Assembly: GCF_000735525.1 (NCBI RefSeq)
Contig: NZ_JMPR01000035.1
Coordinates: forward strand, 62,001-126,000
Reading direction: 5' to 3'
Length of the DNA: 64,000 nt
Source of the DNA: Tatumella ptyseos ATCC 33301
Lineage (GTDB): Bacteria > Pseudomonadota > Gammaproteobacteria > Enterobacterales > Enterobacteriaceae
The notes below the pieces were generated by a model. The model made no database searches. It saw only the letters and a program-made list of their open reading frames with translations, and had not been told where the DNA came from. Shown here one piece after another: positions 47,924 to 57,589 of the stretch. Numbering within the stretch: position 1 is the first letter of the stretch; each line of letters starts with the position of its first letter. A program made the translations under genes and the position numbers.

Positions 47924-48556
47924 ATGAAACTGGCAAAAATTGGCTTACTGATGGCAGCATTATTACCCGCCGTGGCATCAGCGCATCAGGCCGGAGATTT
48001 CTTTATCAGAGCAGGCAGTGCAACCGTCCGTCCGACCGGGGGTTCTGATAATGTTTTAGGGATGGGTGGCTTTGATGTCAGTAACAATACACAGCTGGGT
48101 CTGACATTTACTTATATGGCGACCGATCATATCGGTGTGGAATTACTGGCAGCGACACCTTTCCGTCATAAAGTCGCTCTCGGACCGACCGGTACCCTGG
48201 CAACCGTTCACCAGCTCCCGCCAACACTGATGGCACAGTACTACTTCCTGGATAACAGCTCTAAATTTCAGCCTTATGCGGGTGTTGGTGTGAACTATAC
48301 CGCATTCTTCAATAACAAATTTAATGATACCGGTCGTGACAGTGGTCTGACGGATCTGAGTCTGAAGAATTCATGGGGTGTAGCAGGGCAGGTCGGTATG
48401 GATTATCAGCTTAACCAGCACTGGATGCTGAATGCCTCACTGTGGTACATGAATATCGATACTAAAGTCCGGTTCAAAGCGGCTGGTGAGCAACAAAGCA
48501 TTAATACTAACATCAATCCGTGGGTATTCTTCCTGGGTGCAGGTTACACCTTCTGA
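47924..48556 (+). CDS. ompW: OmpW, eight-strand outer-membrane porin
   Basis: OmpW forms a small hydrophobic channel, serves as receptor for colicin S4 and is linked to anaerobic and oxidative-stress physiology. The 210-residue precursor has a signal peptide (1-20, cut after AVASA) followed by HQAGDFFIRAGSATVRP. The blocks NNTQLGLTFTYMATDHIGVELLAATPFRHK and PPTLMAQYYF are almost as in E. coli. The C-terminus ends in GAGYTF, the barrel assembly signal. ATG 47924 has a strong AAGAGGAG site. Confidence 0.97.
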   Translation: MKLAKIGLLMAALLPAVASAHQAGDFFIRAGSATVRPTGGSDNVLGMGGFDVSNNTQLGLTFTYMATDHIGVELLAATPFRHKVALGPTGTLATVHQLPPTLMAQYYFLDNSSKFQPYAGVGVNYTAFFNNKFNDTGRDSGLTDLSLKNSWGVAGQVGMDYQLNQHWMLNASLWYMNIDTKVRFKAAGEQQSINTNINPWVFFLGAGYTF

Positions 48557-48581
48557 TAACTCCCTGTGGAACCCGGAAAAT

Positions 48582-48608
48582 AAAAAAGGCCGTCAGACGG
48601 CCTTTTTT
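48582..48608. terminator. Bidirectional terminator between ompW and the BON lipoprotein
   Basis: AAAAAAGGCCGTC and GACGGCCTTTTTT form a perfect 13-bp inverted repeat with one base between, giving T-runs on both strands. Confidence 0.92.
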
Positions 48609-48625
48609 GATGGCAGCGGGTTCCG

Positions 48626-48940
48626 CTACTTAATCTGCATATTATTCACAACGGAGACTACGCCCGGTATTCTGCGTGCAACATCGACTGCACGGCTGGC
48701 TACCTGAGGCGAGGACACAAAACCGCTCAGTTGTACGCGGCCTTTGAATGTTTCAACATTAATCTCAGTTGATTTCAGCTCCTTAGTATCCAGCAGCTGA
48801 GCTTTAACTTTCGTAGTTATTACCGTGTCATCAATGTAGCCACCGGTACCTTCTTTCGTTGGTGTTGGCGCACAGGCTGCAAGTGATAATGCAACCACGG
48901 ATGCCATAACAGCGCTGGCTAAAACCTTAACAAACTTCAT
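48626..48940 (-). CDS. BON-domain lipoprotein (OsmY-like)
   Basis: The 104-residue protein has a lipoprotein signal peptide with the lipobox LAAC (residues 20-23), so C23 should be lipidated. The rest is a single BON domain (about 36-104), with the typical DDTVITTKVKAQLLD start, the KGRVQLSGFV core and the PGVVSVVNNM ending. BON domains associate with membranes, and OsmY/DolP relatives support the outer membrane under stress. The serine-free +2 residue (A) predicts outer-membrane sorting. It takes the place of yciGFE between ompW and trp of E. coli. No gene name is assigned. Confidence 0.85.
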   Translation of the reverse strand: MKFVKVLASAVMASVVALSLAACAPTPTKEGTGGYIDDTVITTKVKAQLLDTKELKSTEINVETFKGRVQLSGFVSSPQVASRAVDVARRIPGVVSVVNNMQIK

Positions 48941-49031
48941 TTAATGCCTCCCTGTATCATGGTTATGATCAACCGGAAATCTTCCGGCATAAGTAAGTTT
49001 AACCGCATTCCCGGGAACTACCAATTTTAAA

Positions 49032-49059
49032 CGTAAAAGGCACCGGAGTGCCTTTTACG
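49032..49059 (-). terminator. trp operon terminator
   Basis: On the minus strand CGTAAAAGGCAC and GTGCCTTTTACG form a perfect 12-bp stem with a four-base loop, followed by TTTAAAATT. It starts four bases after the trpA stop. Confidence 0.85.
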
Positions 49060-49062
49060 CTC

Positions 49063-49878
49063 TCAGGAGACGTTCTGTCGGGTGGCCGCTTTCAGTGACG
49101 CAGCAAACCCGGTCAGCTTATCCAGCATGACCGACGGCTCGTGCTGGTGGGTTTCGATGATTTTTACCACCGCCGACCCCGAAATAGCCCCGGCAGCCCC
49201 GGCCTGCAAGACCTCACGGACCTGTCCGGCTTTGGAAATACCGAATCCCTGGATAGGCGGAGCCGCATGATATTCCTTCAGTTTCACGATCAGATGCTCT
49301 AAAGGCGCTGATCTGCTGTTCTCGGCGCCAGTCACCCCGGCGCGTGAAAGCAGATAGGTATAGCCGCGCCCGTGGGAAGCAATCTCGCGGAGTAAATCAT
49401 CACTGGCATTTGGCGGGCAGATAAAAATAGGCGCGATCTCATGGCGCATTGCTGCCTGACGGAAGGGCTGAGATTCTTCAACCGGCACATCGGCAACCAG
49501 AACAGAATCCACCCCGGCGTCCCGGCAACGGGAATAGAAGGCATCGATACCCGGGCGGAAGATCAGGTTTGCATAAATCAGTAAACCGATAGGCAGGTCA
49601 GGATACTTGCTGCGAACCCGGGTGATGATATCGAAACATTTTTCGGTATTCATCCCCGCATTCAGGGCGCGCAGGTTAGCGGCCTGGATGGTCGGACCGT
49701 CCGCCAGCGGATCAGAAAACGGAAAGCCCAGCTCCAGAGCATCCGCACCTCCCGCCACCAGGGCGTCAATAATGTCCAGAGAAGACTCAAAGGAAGGGTC
49801 ACCCAGGGTGACAAAAGGGACAAAAGCACCTTCACCTTTCGCGGAAAGTTGCTTAAAAAGTTCAGAATAACGTTCCAT
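49063..49878 (-). CDS. trpA: TrpA, tryptophan synthase alpha chain
   Basis: TrpA cleaves indole-3-glycerol phosphate to indole and glyceraldehyde-3-phosphate, and passes indole to TrpB through a tunnel. The 271-residue TIM barrel has the catalytic E49 ([16 protein letters not shown]) and D60 (LADGP), and the [10 protein letters not shown] phosphate-binding loop. It overlaps the trpB stop by one base, which is the usual translational coupling. It ends the operon. Confidence 0.98.
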   Translation of the reverse strand: MERYSELFKQLSAKGEGAFVPFVTLGDPSFESSLDIIDALVAGGADALELGFPFSDPLADGPTIQAANLRALNAGMNTEKCFDIITRVRSKYPDLPIGLLIYANLIFRPGIDAFYSRCRDAGVDSVLVADVPVEESQPFRQAAMRHEIAPIFICPPNASDDLLREIASHGRGYTYLLSRAGVTGAENSRSAPLEHLIVKLKEYHAAPPIQGFGISKAGQVREVLQAGAAGAISGSAVVKIIETHQHEPSVMLDKLTGFAASLKAATRQNVS

Positions 49879-51068
49879 CAGAATTCTCCACGCTGCTTCA
49901 GGATGTCATGCACGGTAAAAATATCTTTGTCGCCACGTCCTGAGAGGTTAACGACCAGCAATTGCTCTTTTTCCGGATTATCTCTGGCCATTTTCAGAGC
50001 ATGAGCAAGGGCGTGTGAAGATTCCAGGGCCGGAATAATCCCTTCATGGCGGGATAACTCTTTAAATGCGTCAATGGCTTCATCATCGGTGACAGACACG
50101 TAATCCGCACGGCCAATACTGTTCAGCCAGGCGTGTTGCGGACCGACTGACGGGAAGTCCAGCCCGGCGGAGATGGAGTAAGATTCCTCAATCTGGCCAT
50201 CTTCGGTCTGCATCATCGGGGCTTTCATCCCGAAGTAAATCCCGGTTTTACCGTATTTCAGGGGGGCACCGTGCTGGCCTGACTCTATTCCGAGACCGGC
50301 GGGTTCAACACCAATCAGACCGACGGACGTTTCATCAATAAAATCGGCAAACATCCCAATCGCGTTAGAACCGCCACCGACACAGGCAATCACCGCATCC
50401 GGCAGACGTCCTTCGTGCTCCAGGATCTGCTGCCGGGTTTCTTCTCCAATCATCCGCTGAAATTCGCGCACGATCGTCGGGTAAGGATGCGGGCCGGCGG
50501 CCGTCCCCAGCATATAGTGAGCCGTCTCGTAACTGCCTGACCAGTCACGTAAGGCTTCATTACAGGCGTCTTTTAGGGTGGCTGACCCGCTATGCACCGG
50601 GATCACTTCTGCACCCATCAAACGCATACGGAAAACGTTAGGTGACTGACGTTCAACGTCTTTAGCGCCCATATAAATACGGCATTTCATGCCCAGCAGG
50701 GCACAGGCCAGTGCTGAGGCGACACCATGCTGTCCCGCGCCGGTTTCAGCGATAATTTCGTTCTTCCCCATCCGTTTTGCCAGCAGTGCCTGACCGAGTA
50801 CCTGGTTAGTTTTATGAGCTCCGCCGTGCAAGAGATCTTCGCGTTTCAGGTAAAGGCGGGTACGTGTGCCCCGGGTCAGATTACGGCACAGCGTAAGTGC
50901 GGTCGGACGGCCGGCATAATTCTTCAGTAATCCGGTGAATTCGGCCTGAAACTCAGGGTCGCGCTGGGCACTGACAAACGCTTCTTCAAGCTGGCTGAGC
51001 GCCGGCATCAGGATCTGCGGAACATACATTCCGCCAAATTCGCCAAAATAAGGGTTCAGTAACGTCAT
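49878..51068 (-). CDS. trpB: TrpB, tryptophan synthase beta chain
   Basis: TrpB condenses indole with serine to form tryptophan, using PLP. The 396-residue product has the PLP lysine in [18 protein letters not shown] (near 87), the catalytic glutamate in ETGAGQHG, and the GGGSNAIG phosphate-binding loop. Length equals the E. coli enzyme (397). It starts 39 bases after trpC, with an AGGAAATT-type ribosome site, and overlaps trpA. Confidence 0.98.
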   Translation of the reverse strand: MTLLNPYFGEFGGMYVPQILMPALSQLEEAFVSAQRDPEFQAEFTGLLKNYAGRPTALTLCRNLTRGTRTRLYLKREDLLHGGAHKTNQVLGQALLAKRMGKNEIIAETGAGQHGVASALACALLGMKCRIYMGAKDVERQSPNVFRMRLMGAEVIPVHSGSATLKDACNEALRDWSGSYETAHYMLGTAAGPHPYPTIVREFQRMIGEETRQQILEHEGRLPDAVIACVGGGSNAIGMFADFIDETSVGLIGVEPAGLGIESGQHGAPLKYGKTGIYFGMKAPMMQTEDGQIEESYSISAGLDFPSVGPQHAWLNSIGRADYVSVTDDEAIDAFKELSRHEGIIPALESSHALAHALKMARDNPEKEQLLVVNLSGRGDKDIFTVHDILKQRGEF

Positions 51069-51107
51069 AACTCAATTTCCTGTGTCGTCAGAATGACGAA
51101 TCTTAAT

Positions 51108-52469
51108 TTAGTAAGCCCGTAATTGTTGGAATACGTCTGCCAGTTTGTCTGCATCTTTGATGCCCGGGGCCTGTTCAACGCCTGAATTAATATCCAGGCC
51201 GGCACAGCCGGTATCCGCGGCCGCAGCACAGTTCTCAGGGGTGATCCCCCCGGCCAGCATGACATTGTGCAGCTCCTGGCCTTTCAGTAATGACCAGTCG
51301 AAGCACTGACCGCTGCCGCCTTTGCCATGATCAAACAGATAACGGTCCACATAGGGCAGGTCGCGTGCCGGTAAATGATCACTGATGCTGAATGCTTTCC
51401 AGATGGCGACGTTGTCCGGCAGCAACCGGCGCAGGCGGGCTATCATGTCGGCATCTTCCTCTCCGTGCAGTTGCACCGCACTCAGGGACAGACGGCGGGC
51501 GATACCGGCGATGTGTTCCGGTGTATCATTACGGAAAACACCCACGAATTTCAGCGGCGCAGCCCGGGTGAGTTCTGCGGCCTGTTGTTCGGTAACCTGG
51601 CGCGGTGAACCGGCGGCAAAAATGAATCCGCCGTAAACGGCACCGTGCGTATAGGCTGCTTTGACATCTTCAGGCCGTGTCAGGCCACAGACCTTATTAT
51701 CGCCGGTCAGGACGCGACGCACCGCCATGCCCAGATCATCTTCAGACATCAGGGATGATCCGATCAAAAAGCCCCCCGCATAATGCTGTAATTCACGGAT
51801 TTGAGCATAGTCGTAGATACCGGACTCACTGATGACGATAGCGTCTTCAGGTAACTGCGGGGCGAGCTGACGGGTTTTTTCCAGGTCAATTGACAGGTCG
51901 CGCAGGTCACGGTTATTGATCCCGGCCACACGGGGTTTCAGTACCCGCGCGCGTTCGAGTTCTTCCTGATTACTGACTTCGGTCAGGACCCCCATATTCA
52001 GGGAGTGAGCGACCTCAGCCAGCTCACGGTATTGCTGGTCATCCAGTACCGATAGCATCAGTAATATGGCATCTGCCTGATAATGGCGAGCCAGGTAGAT
52101 CTGGTAGGGATCAATAATAAAATCTTTGCACAATACCGGCTGGGTGGTCGCCTGACTCACGATAGGCAGGAAATCAAAGCTGCCCTGGAAATATTTTTCA
52201 TCAGTCAGCACCGATACCGCGGACGCATATTCGCGGTAGACCCCGGCGATAGTGGCCGGGTCAAAATCCTCACGGATCAACCCTTTTGATGGCGATGCTT
52301 TTTTACATTCCAGAATAAAGGCGCTTTTTTCACGCTGCAGAGCCTGATAAAAATTGCGGGAAGAAGGTGCCAGAGCATCCCTGAACGTTTCCAGGGGCTG
52401 TTTTTGCTTACGTTCGGCAACCCAGATGGCTTTATCGGCAACAATTTTCTCTAAAACGGTACCCTTCAT
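51108..52469 (-). CDS. trpCF: TrpC(F), bifunctional IGP synthase / PRA isomerase
   Basis: The 453-residue fusion carries out two steps. Residues 1 to about 255 are indole-3-glycerol phosphate synthase, with FILECKKASPSKGLIREDFDP and ISESGIYDY blocks. Residues about 257-453 are phosphoribosylanthranilate isomerase, with the catalytic cysteine in KVCGLTRPEDV and QLHGEED. Fusion of the two is the rule in enterobacteria. It lies two bases after trpD, so coupling is likely. Confidence 0.98.
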   Translation of the reverse strand: MKGTVLEKIVADKAIWVAERKQKQPLETFRDALAPSSRNFYQALQREKSAFILECKKASPSKGLIREDFDPATIAGVYREYASAVSVLTDEKYFQGSFDFLPIVSQATTQPVLCKDFIIDPYQIYLARHYQADAILLMLSVLDDQQYRELAEVAHSLNMGVLTEVSNQEELERARVLKPRVAGINNRDLRDLSIDLEKTRQLAPQLPEDAIVISESGIYDYAQIRELQHYAGGFLIGSSLMSEDDLGMAVRRVLTGDNKVCGLTRPEDVKAAYTHGAVYGGFIFAAGSPRQVTEQQAAELTRAAPLKFVGVFRNDTPEHIAGIARRLSLSAVQLHGEEDADMIARLRRLLPDNVAIWKAFSISDHLPARDLPYVDRYLFDHGKGGSGQCFDWSLLKGQELHNVMLAGGITPENCAAAADTGCAGLDINSGVEQAPGIKDADKLADVFQQLRAY

Positions 52470-52471
52470 GG

Positions 52472-53470
52472 TTATCCTCTTGCAGCCAGTGCGGTGACAC
52501 AGTCATAAGCCCGTCCGCTACGGAGGGTTGCAATGGCCTGTTCAGCATTGTGGCGTAAATCTTCATGACCAAACAGTTTCATCAGCATGGCGACATTGAT
52601 AGCAATGGCATGTTCATGCGCTGTCTGCCCTTTACCCTGCAGCAGTTGACGCAAAATGTCACGGTTTTCTCCGGGCGTTCCGCCGGCCAGGGAATCCTGC
52701 GAATGGAAATCCAGACCAAAATCCGGCGGACTGACCTCATAGCGGGTGATTTCCCCGTCGCGCAATTCGGCCACCAGAGTGCTGCTGTGGACTGCAATTT
52801 CATCCATTCCTCCGCCATGAACCACGGCAGCGCGGTGATACCCTAACATCCGCAGGGTTTCAGCCACCGGTTGCAGTAACTGCGGGCTGTAAACGCCGAT
52901 CAGTGCCAGCGGAGGGCGGGCCGGGTTAATTAACGGCCCGAGCACATTAAACAATGTGCGTGTCTGCAGTTGTTTACGCACAGGCATCGCATACCGGAAG
53001 CCGCTGTGGTACTGCGGGGCAAACAGGAAGCAGAGGTTATCTTCATCCAGGGCCTGACGGGCGGTTTCCGGGGGCATGTCCAGGTTGATGCCAAAGGCCG
53101 CCAGTAAATCGGAAGAGCCAGACTTACTGGAGACACTGCGGTTTCCATGTTTGGCAACTTTCAGGCCACAGGCCGCAGCAACAAACGCACTGGCGGTGGA
53201 AATATTAATACTGTTGCTGCCGTCGCCGCCGGTACCCACAATGTCAGCGAAGGGGTAATCAGGGCGCGGAAAGTTCCGCGCGTTGGCCAGCAGGGCGGTT
53301 GCGGCCCCGGCAATCTCCGGGGGAGTTTCCCCGCGGACTTTCATGGCTATCAGAGCGGCCCCCAGTGAGACCGGGTCCATTTCTCCGGTGACGATAGCAG
53401 AGAATAGCTGTTCACTCTCTGCCTGGCTGATGATTTTGCCCTGATAGAGTTGTTCCAGAATTTGTTGCAT
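52472..53470 (-). CDS. trpD: TrpD, anthranilate phosphoribosyltransferase (unfused)
   Basis: TrpD adds phosphoribose from PRPP to anthranilate. The 332-residue protein has the [17 protein letters not shown] loop near residue 82, [17 protein letters not shown], and [10 protein letters not shown] further on. In E. coli and Salmonella the protein is fused to the TrpG glutaminase; here it is a separate protein that starts ten bases after trpG with its own AAGGA ribosome site. Separate genes occur in Serratia, Yersinia and Erwinia-type bacteria. Confidence 0.98.
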   Translation of the reverse strand: MQQILEQLYQGKIISQAESEQLFSAIVTGEMDPVSLGAALIAMKVRGETPPEIAGAATALLANARNFPRPDYPFADIVGTGGDGSNSINISTASAFVAAACGLKVAKHGNRSVSSKSGSSDLLAAFGINLDMPPETARQALDEDNLCFLFAPQYHSGFRYAMPVRKQLQTRTLFNVLGPLINPARPPLALIGVYSPQLLQPVAETLRMLGYHRAAVVHGGGMDEIAVHSSTLVAELRDGEITRYEVSPPDFGLDFHSQDSLAGGTPGENRDILRQLLQGKGQTAHEHAIAINVAMLMKLFGHEDLRHNAEQAIATLRSGRAYDCVTALAARG

Positions 53471-53480
53471 ATCCTTGTCC

Positions 53481-54062
53481 TTAATCGCTAAGCGCCCATA
53501 CCAGGGTTTGTTCCAGAAGCTTTGCTCCCTGCGTGGTCAGAATTGACTCAGGGTGGAACTGGAAGCCGCAGACTTTGTCCTTATCATGACGAACGGCCAT
53601 GACCATTCCGTTAAAGGTCGCGTTAACCGTGACGTCTGCCGGGATGCTACTGCCGACCAGCGAGTGGTAACGGGCAACCGGTAAAGGATTCGGTAAGCCA
53701 CTGAACATATGTTGTCCGTCATGGCTGATGGCAGAGGCTTTACCATGCAGGATCTCCCCGGCCTGACCCACCACGCCGCCGTAACTTTCGACGATCGCCT
53801 GATGGCCAAGACAGATACCGATAATCGGAACCTTGCCGCGCATGGCTTTCAGCAGGGCGGGCATGCTGCCGGCATCCGCAGGGGCGCCAGGCCCCGGGGA
53901 TAACATCAGTACCGGGTTTTCCATAGTGCGCAGGCGTTCTGTCAGCGTTTCCACCGGCAGGTTATTACGGTAAACCATGACCCGGTGGCCGAACGTGCGC
54001 AACTGGTCGACCAGGTTGTAGGTAAAGGAATCAAAGTTATCCAGCAGTAAAATATCAGCCAT
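53481..54062 (-). CDS. trpG: TrpG, anthranilate synthase glutaminase (unfused)
   Basis: TrpG releases ammonia from glutamine for TrpE. The 193-residue class I glutamine amidotransferase has the catalytic cysteine C84 in GICLGHQAI and the histidine-glutamate pair in GFQFHPESI, plus the SPGPGAP oxyanion loop. It overlaps the trpE stop by one base, so the two subunits are translationally coupled in equal amounts. The protein ends with a stop codon and does not continue into TrpD. Confidence 0.98.
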   Translation of the reverse strand: MADILLLDNFDSFTYNLVDQLRTFGHRVMVYRNNLPVETLTERLRTMENPVLMLSPGPGAPADAGSMPALLKAMRGKVPIIGICLGHQAIVESYGGVVGQAGEILHGKASAISHDGQHMFSGLPNPLPVARYHSLVGSSIPADVTVNATFNGMVMAVRHDKDKVCGFQFHPESILTTQGAKLLEQTLVWALSD

Positions 54063-55624
54063 CAGAAAATCTCCTTACATTGATGGGCTGTTGCGATGGC
54101 TCGTAGCACCGCACGCGCTTTATTACGACTTTCGTCTGCTTCTGCCTGAGGTATGGAATCCAGCACGACACCGCCCCCGGCCTGGACGGTTGCAATACCG
54201 TCTTCCACATAAGCAGAACGGATCACAATGCAGGTATCAAAATCTCCGGTTCCGGTGAAGTAACCTACAGCCCCGCCGTAGGAACCCCGGCGTGTGCCTT
54301 CTGACTCAGCAATAAGCTGCATCGCACGGACTTTCGGAGCTCCGCTCAGGGTACCCATGTTCATCACCGCGCGGTATGCATGCAGTACATCAAGATCTTC
54401 ACGGAGCTTGCCGATGACGCGGGAGACCAGATGCATCACAAATGTATAGCGGTCGACTTTGGTCAGATCGGCGACATGCCGGCTGCCCGGCACGCAGATG
54501 CGCGCAAGATCATTACGCGCCAGGTCAACCAGCATCAGATGCTCTGCCAGTTCTTTATGATCGGTACGCATTTCCAGTTCAATACGGCTGTCCAGGTCAC
54601 GGTCCAGTTCACCGGCCGCATTACGTCCGCGCGGACGGGTACCGGCGATCGGGTAAATCTCTATCTGCCGCGTGGTGGCGGAATATTTCAGTGAGCTTTC
54701 CGGGGATGCGCCAAACAGCGTGAAATCCTGATCCTGCATAAAAAACATATAAGGACTTGGGTTGCTGTTTTTCAGGGTCTCATACGCGGCCAGGGGGGAC
54801 GGGCAGGGCAGAGAAAAACGGCGGGAAGGCACGACCTGGAAAATTTCGCCGATGCGGATGGCATGCTGCAGTTTAGTGACAACGTCACAATAAACCTCAT
54901 CGCTCTGATTACAGCTCAGGGACATTTGCTCCACTTTCTGAGCTACCGGCGTGGCCGAAGGTTGTAACATTTGCTGATGCAACTGGTGGACGCGTTGTTG
55001 CAGACGTTCAAATTCGCTCACCGACGGGGTAAAGACACTGGCCTGCACCCGCGAGGTGCGTGACTGGTGATCAATGACCAGTAAGGTTTCGGCCAGGTAA
55101 AAACAATAGTCCGGGCAACGCTGTTCATTGGTCAGTTCCGGCAGAGTTTCAAACCCGGCGACCAGGTCATAAGCAAATAACCCGCCCAGCATTACCGCTT
55201 CGCGTTGTTTCGGGTCACTGTGGATCAGTGTCGGGATCAGCCGCAGAGCATCCATTACGGATACTGATTTCAGGCGGGAGTCTTCGTCCTGTAACGGGTC
55301 AATCGGCGGAAAGATCAGTTCCCGGCCATCGGGCCTGACGCAGATTTCCACGTCCTGAGGCAGAGCAGCATCCAGCAGGGGAAGCAGGCTGGCCCCGTTT
55401 TCAGACAAGGCCTGTACGGTCACGGTACGACCGAATGCAGTGATCCGTAAAGCACTGTCAGTGATCAGCAAGCTTTGCAGATTATTTTTACTGTCGACAT
55501 CGGCAGATTCCAGCAACAGAGTTGCCGGACGTGCACCGCAGAGCTGGTTGAAAAGTGCTGCCGGGTCATCACGGTACGGGGCATCACCGGTAATCAGTTT
55601 TAAATCGGGTTTTGCTGTAGCCAT
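54062..55624 (-). CDS. trpE: TrpE, anthranilate synthase component I
   Basis: TrpE makes anthranilate from chorismate with ammonia from TrpG, the first and feedback-inhibited step. The 520-residue protein begins [20 protein letters not shown]. The tryptophan-binding motif [10 protein letters not shown] has S40 as in E. coli, and the chorismate-binding half has [33 protein letters not shown] and [10 protein letters not shown]-like blocks. ATG 55624 was chosen from this homology and an AGAGAAAC stretch; a longer frame from 55774 runs through the leader and terminator and is rejected. Confidence 0.98.
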   Translation of the reverse strand: MATAKPDLKLITGDAPYRDDPAALFNQLCGARPATLLLESADVDSKNNLQSLLITDSALRITAFGRTVTVQALSENGASLLPLLDAALPQDVEICVRPDGRELIFPPIDPLQDEDSRLKSVSVMDALRLIPTLIHSDPKQREAVMLGGLFAYDLVAGFETLPELTNEQRCPDYCFYLAETLLVIDHQSRTSRVQASVFTPSVSEFERLQQRVHQLHQQMLQPSATPVAQKVEQMSLSCNQSDEVYCDVVTKLQHAIRIGEIFQVVPSRRFSLPCPSPLAAYETLKNSNPSPYMFFMQDQDFTLFGASPESSLKYSATTRQIEIYPIAGTRPRGRNAAGELDRDLDSRIELEMRTDHKELAEHLMLVDLARNDLARICVPGSRHVADLTKVDRYTFVMHLVSRVIGKLREDLDVLHAYRAVMNMGTLSGAPKVRAMQLIAESEGTRRGSYGGAVGYFTGTGDFDTCIVIRSAYVEDGIATVQAGGGVVLDSIPQAEADESRNKARAVLRAIATAHQCKEIF

Positions 55625-55647
55625 TGTTGTTTCTCTGAATTCTATCC

Positions 55648-55672
55648 AAAAAAAAGCCCGCGATGAGCGGGC
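55648..55672 (-). terminator. trp attenuator (leader terminator)
   Basis: On the minus strand GCCCGC and GCGGGC form a 6-bp stem with a GAUGA-type loop complement, followed by eight T. It lies 24 bases before the trpE start and 50 after the leader peptide stop. Confidence 0.92.
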
Positions 55673-55722
55673 CCTGAAATCTGCACTGTGTTGACTGCCG
55701 GGTGCACGAAAACATCGCCCTG

Positions 55723-55770
55723 TTATGGGAGAGTCATACGCCACCAGCGGAGAGAGTGAATTGCCGTCAT
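55723..55770 (-). CDS. trpL: TrpL, tryptophan leader peptide
   Basis: The 15-residue peptide MTAIHSLRWWRMTLP contains two adjacent Trp codons at positions 9 and 10, the hallmark of the enterobacterial trp leader. It lies between the promoter-operator and the attenuator hairpin. Ribosome stalling at the Trp codons should prevent formation of the terminator. E. coli TrpL has 14 residues and the same WWR core. Confidence 0.93.
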   Translation of the reverse strand: MTAIHSLRWWRMTLP

Positions 55771-55800
55771 ACACATGAGAAGTATCCTTATCTGAACTTG

Positions 55801-55835
55801 CGTACTAGTTAACTAGTTCACTGTCGTATTGTCAA
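55801..55835 (-). promoter_or_regulatory. trp promoter and TrpR operator
   Basis: On the minus strand a perfect TTGACA -35 (55835-55830) is 17 bases from a TTAACT -10 (55812-55807). The -10 lies inside GAACTAGTTAACTAGTACG (bases 55819-55801), the TrpR operator core, identical to the E. coli operator as I remember it. TrpR with tryptophan would block the promoter. Confidence 0.93.
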
Positions 55836-55902
55836 TACATCTTTTGCAGTTATTGCTAAAATCACGGGTATCCGCCCGGACAACCGATAGCATGGAGTAA
55901 AT

Positions 55903-56802
55903 TTGACAGACAGAACGGCGTTTAATTTGTATGACCTGCATAGCCACACAACAGCTTCCGATGGCCTGTTAACCCCGGAGGCGCTGGTGCTGCGTGCCCA
56001 TGAGCGGGGCGTTAATATTCTGGCGATCACGGACCATGACACCACGGAGGGGATTGCACCGGCGAAAGAGGCCATCGCCCGTCATGGGTTGCCTCTGGCG
56101 CTGATCACCGGGGTTGAGATCTCGACCCGCTGGCAGAACCATGAAATTCATATCGTTGGCCTGGGGATGGATATTGACCATCCGGCTATCTGTGCGTTGC
56201 TGGACAGTCAGCGACAAAAACGTCAACAGCGTGCACAGGAAATAGCCGAACGGCTGGAGAAGGCCGGTATTCCCGGAGCGCTGGAGGGCGCACGCAGACT
56301 TGCCGGCGAGGGTGAAATCACCCGTGGTCATTTTGCCCGCTTTCTGGTGGAGTGCAATAAAGCCGATACCATTGCCAAAGTTTTTAAAAGTTATCTGGCG
56401 CGCGGTAAAACCGGATACGTCCCTGCACAATGGTGTACAATTGAACAGGCTATTGAAGCCATTCAGCTTTCCGGTGGCAGGGCGGTGGTGGCCCACCCCG
56501 GACGTTACCAGTTATCCACGAAATGGCTGAAACGTTTGCTGCAATTTTTTGCTGAGGCTGGCGGTGATGCGATGGAGGTGGCGCAATGTCAGCAGCCCCC
56601 GAACGAACGCCAGCAACTCGCCCTGTATGCACAGGAATACGGACTCGCCGCCTCCCAGGGCTCTGATTTTCATCAGCCCTGTGCGTGGATAGAACTGGGC
56701 AGAAACCTCTGGTTACCTGCCGGTGTTGAAGCCCTTTGGCTGCGTTTTCCGCACATTCAAAATAACGCACCGGTTAAATCCGGTGCCGGGAGTGAAGTAT
56801 GA
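55903..56802 (+). CDS. rnm: RnmAMN (YciV), 5'-3' exonuclease of the PHP family
   Basis: This PHP-domain phosphoesterase removes nucleotides from short RNA 5' ends and matures 5S and other rRNA ends in E. coli; related proteins hydrolyse 3',5'-bisphosphonucleotides. The 299-residue protein has the metal motifs DLHSHTTASDG and ITDHDTTEG near the N-terminus, with AHPGRY and GSDFHQPC further on. The start is TTG 55903 with GGAG upstream. It diverges from trpL with about 70 bases between promoters, and its stop overlaps the yciO start (ATGA). Confidence 0.95.
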   Translation: MTDRTAFNLYDLHSHTTASDGLLTPEALVLRAHERGVNILAITDHDTTEGIAPAKEAIARHGLPLALITGVEISTRWQNHEIHIVGLGMDIDHPAICALLDSQRQKRQQRAQEIAERLEKAGIPGALEGARRLAGEGEITRGHFARFLVECNKADTIAKVFKSYLARGKTGYVPAQWCTIEQAIEAIQLSGGRAVVAHPGRYQLSTKWLKRLLQFFAEAGGDAMEVAQCQQPPNERQQLALYAQEYGLAASQGSDFHQPCAWIELGRNLWLPAGVEALWLRFPHIQNNAPVKSGAGSEV

Positions 56803-57419
56803 GTCAGTTTTTTTATATCCATCCGGAAAACCCGCAACCCCGGCTGATAAGCCAGGCGGTGGACTATCTGAATAAGGGCGGCGTGATCGTCTACCCGACG
56901 GATTCCGGTTATGCACTGGGATGTCGCCTGGAAGATAAATCCGCGATGGAGCGTATTTGCCGGTTACGTCAGCTGGATGGGAACCATCATTTCACACTGA
57001 TGTGCCGTGACTTGTCTGAGTTATCGGTTTACGCCCAGGTCGATAACAGTGCATTCCGTCTGATCAAAAATAATACCCCCGGGTGCTATACCTTTTTACT
57101 GAAAGCTACCAAAGAAGTGCCGCGCCGCTTAATGAACGAAAAGCGGAAGACCATCGGTCTGCGGGTGACAGCCCATCCGGTGGCTCAGGCTCTGCTTGAA
57201 GCGCTGAATGAACCGCTGATGTCGACCACACTGATGTTACCTGGCAATGAGTTTGCAGAGTCGGACCCGGAAGACATTCAGGACAGTATCGGTAAGCAGG
57301 TCGATCTCATCCTGAACGGAGGCACTATTGGTCAGCAACCCACCACCGTAGTCGATCTCACCGGTCCTGCGCCGGAAGTGATCCGTGTCGGCAGCGGTGA
57401 TCCGGCCCCGTTCAGTTAA
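56799..57419 (+). CDS. yciO: YciO, YrdC/Sua5 family protein
   Basis: The 206-residue protein belongs to the family of YrdC/TsaC, which make threonylcarbamoyl-AMP for the t6A base of tRNA. Visible blocks are GGVIVYPTDSGYALGC near residue 28 and KTIGLRVTAHPVAQALLEAL. YciO lacks a proven t6A role and may act on other RNA. It is coupled to rnm by the ATGA overlap, an arrangement shared with E. coli. The E. coli neighbour yciQ is not present downstream. Confidence 0.95.
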   Translation: MSQFFYIHPENPQPRLISQAVDYLNKGGVIVYPTDSGYALGCRLEDKSAMERICRLRQLDGNHHFTLMCRDLSELSVYAQVDNSAFRLIKNNTPGCYTFLLKATKEVPRRLMNEKRKTIGLRVTAHPVAQALLEALNEPLMSTTLMLPGNEFAESDPEDIQDSIGKQVDLILNGGTIGQQPTTVVDLTGPAPEVIRVGSGDPAPFS

Positions 57420-57589
57420 GAGCCGTGCGGGGGCAACCCATGCCCGCGCCACAGGTACGGCCCGATAAATAACGTTACATTAGGGCCGCCATCCTGTATA
57501 ATGGCAGTGGTTTTTTACGTAAGTATTTGATTTTTAAATTAAATACACCCTAACCCTGAGGCCTGGGAAGGCGACAGTGAGGCTGCTCA

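Noticed and set aside
55625-55774. Extension of TrpE by 50 residues from a GTG at 55774
   Set aside because: The extension runs through the leader peptide and attenuator region, has no homology to TrpE and is explained by trpL plus the terminator.
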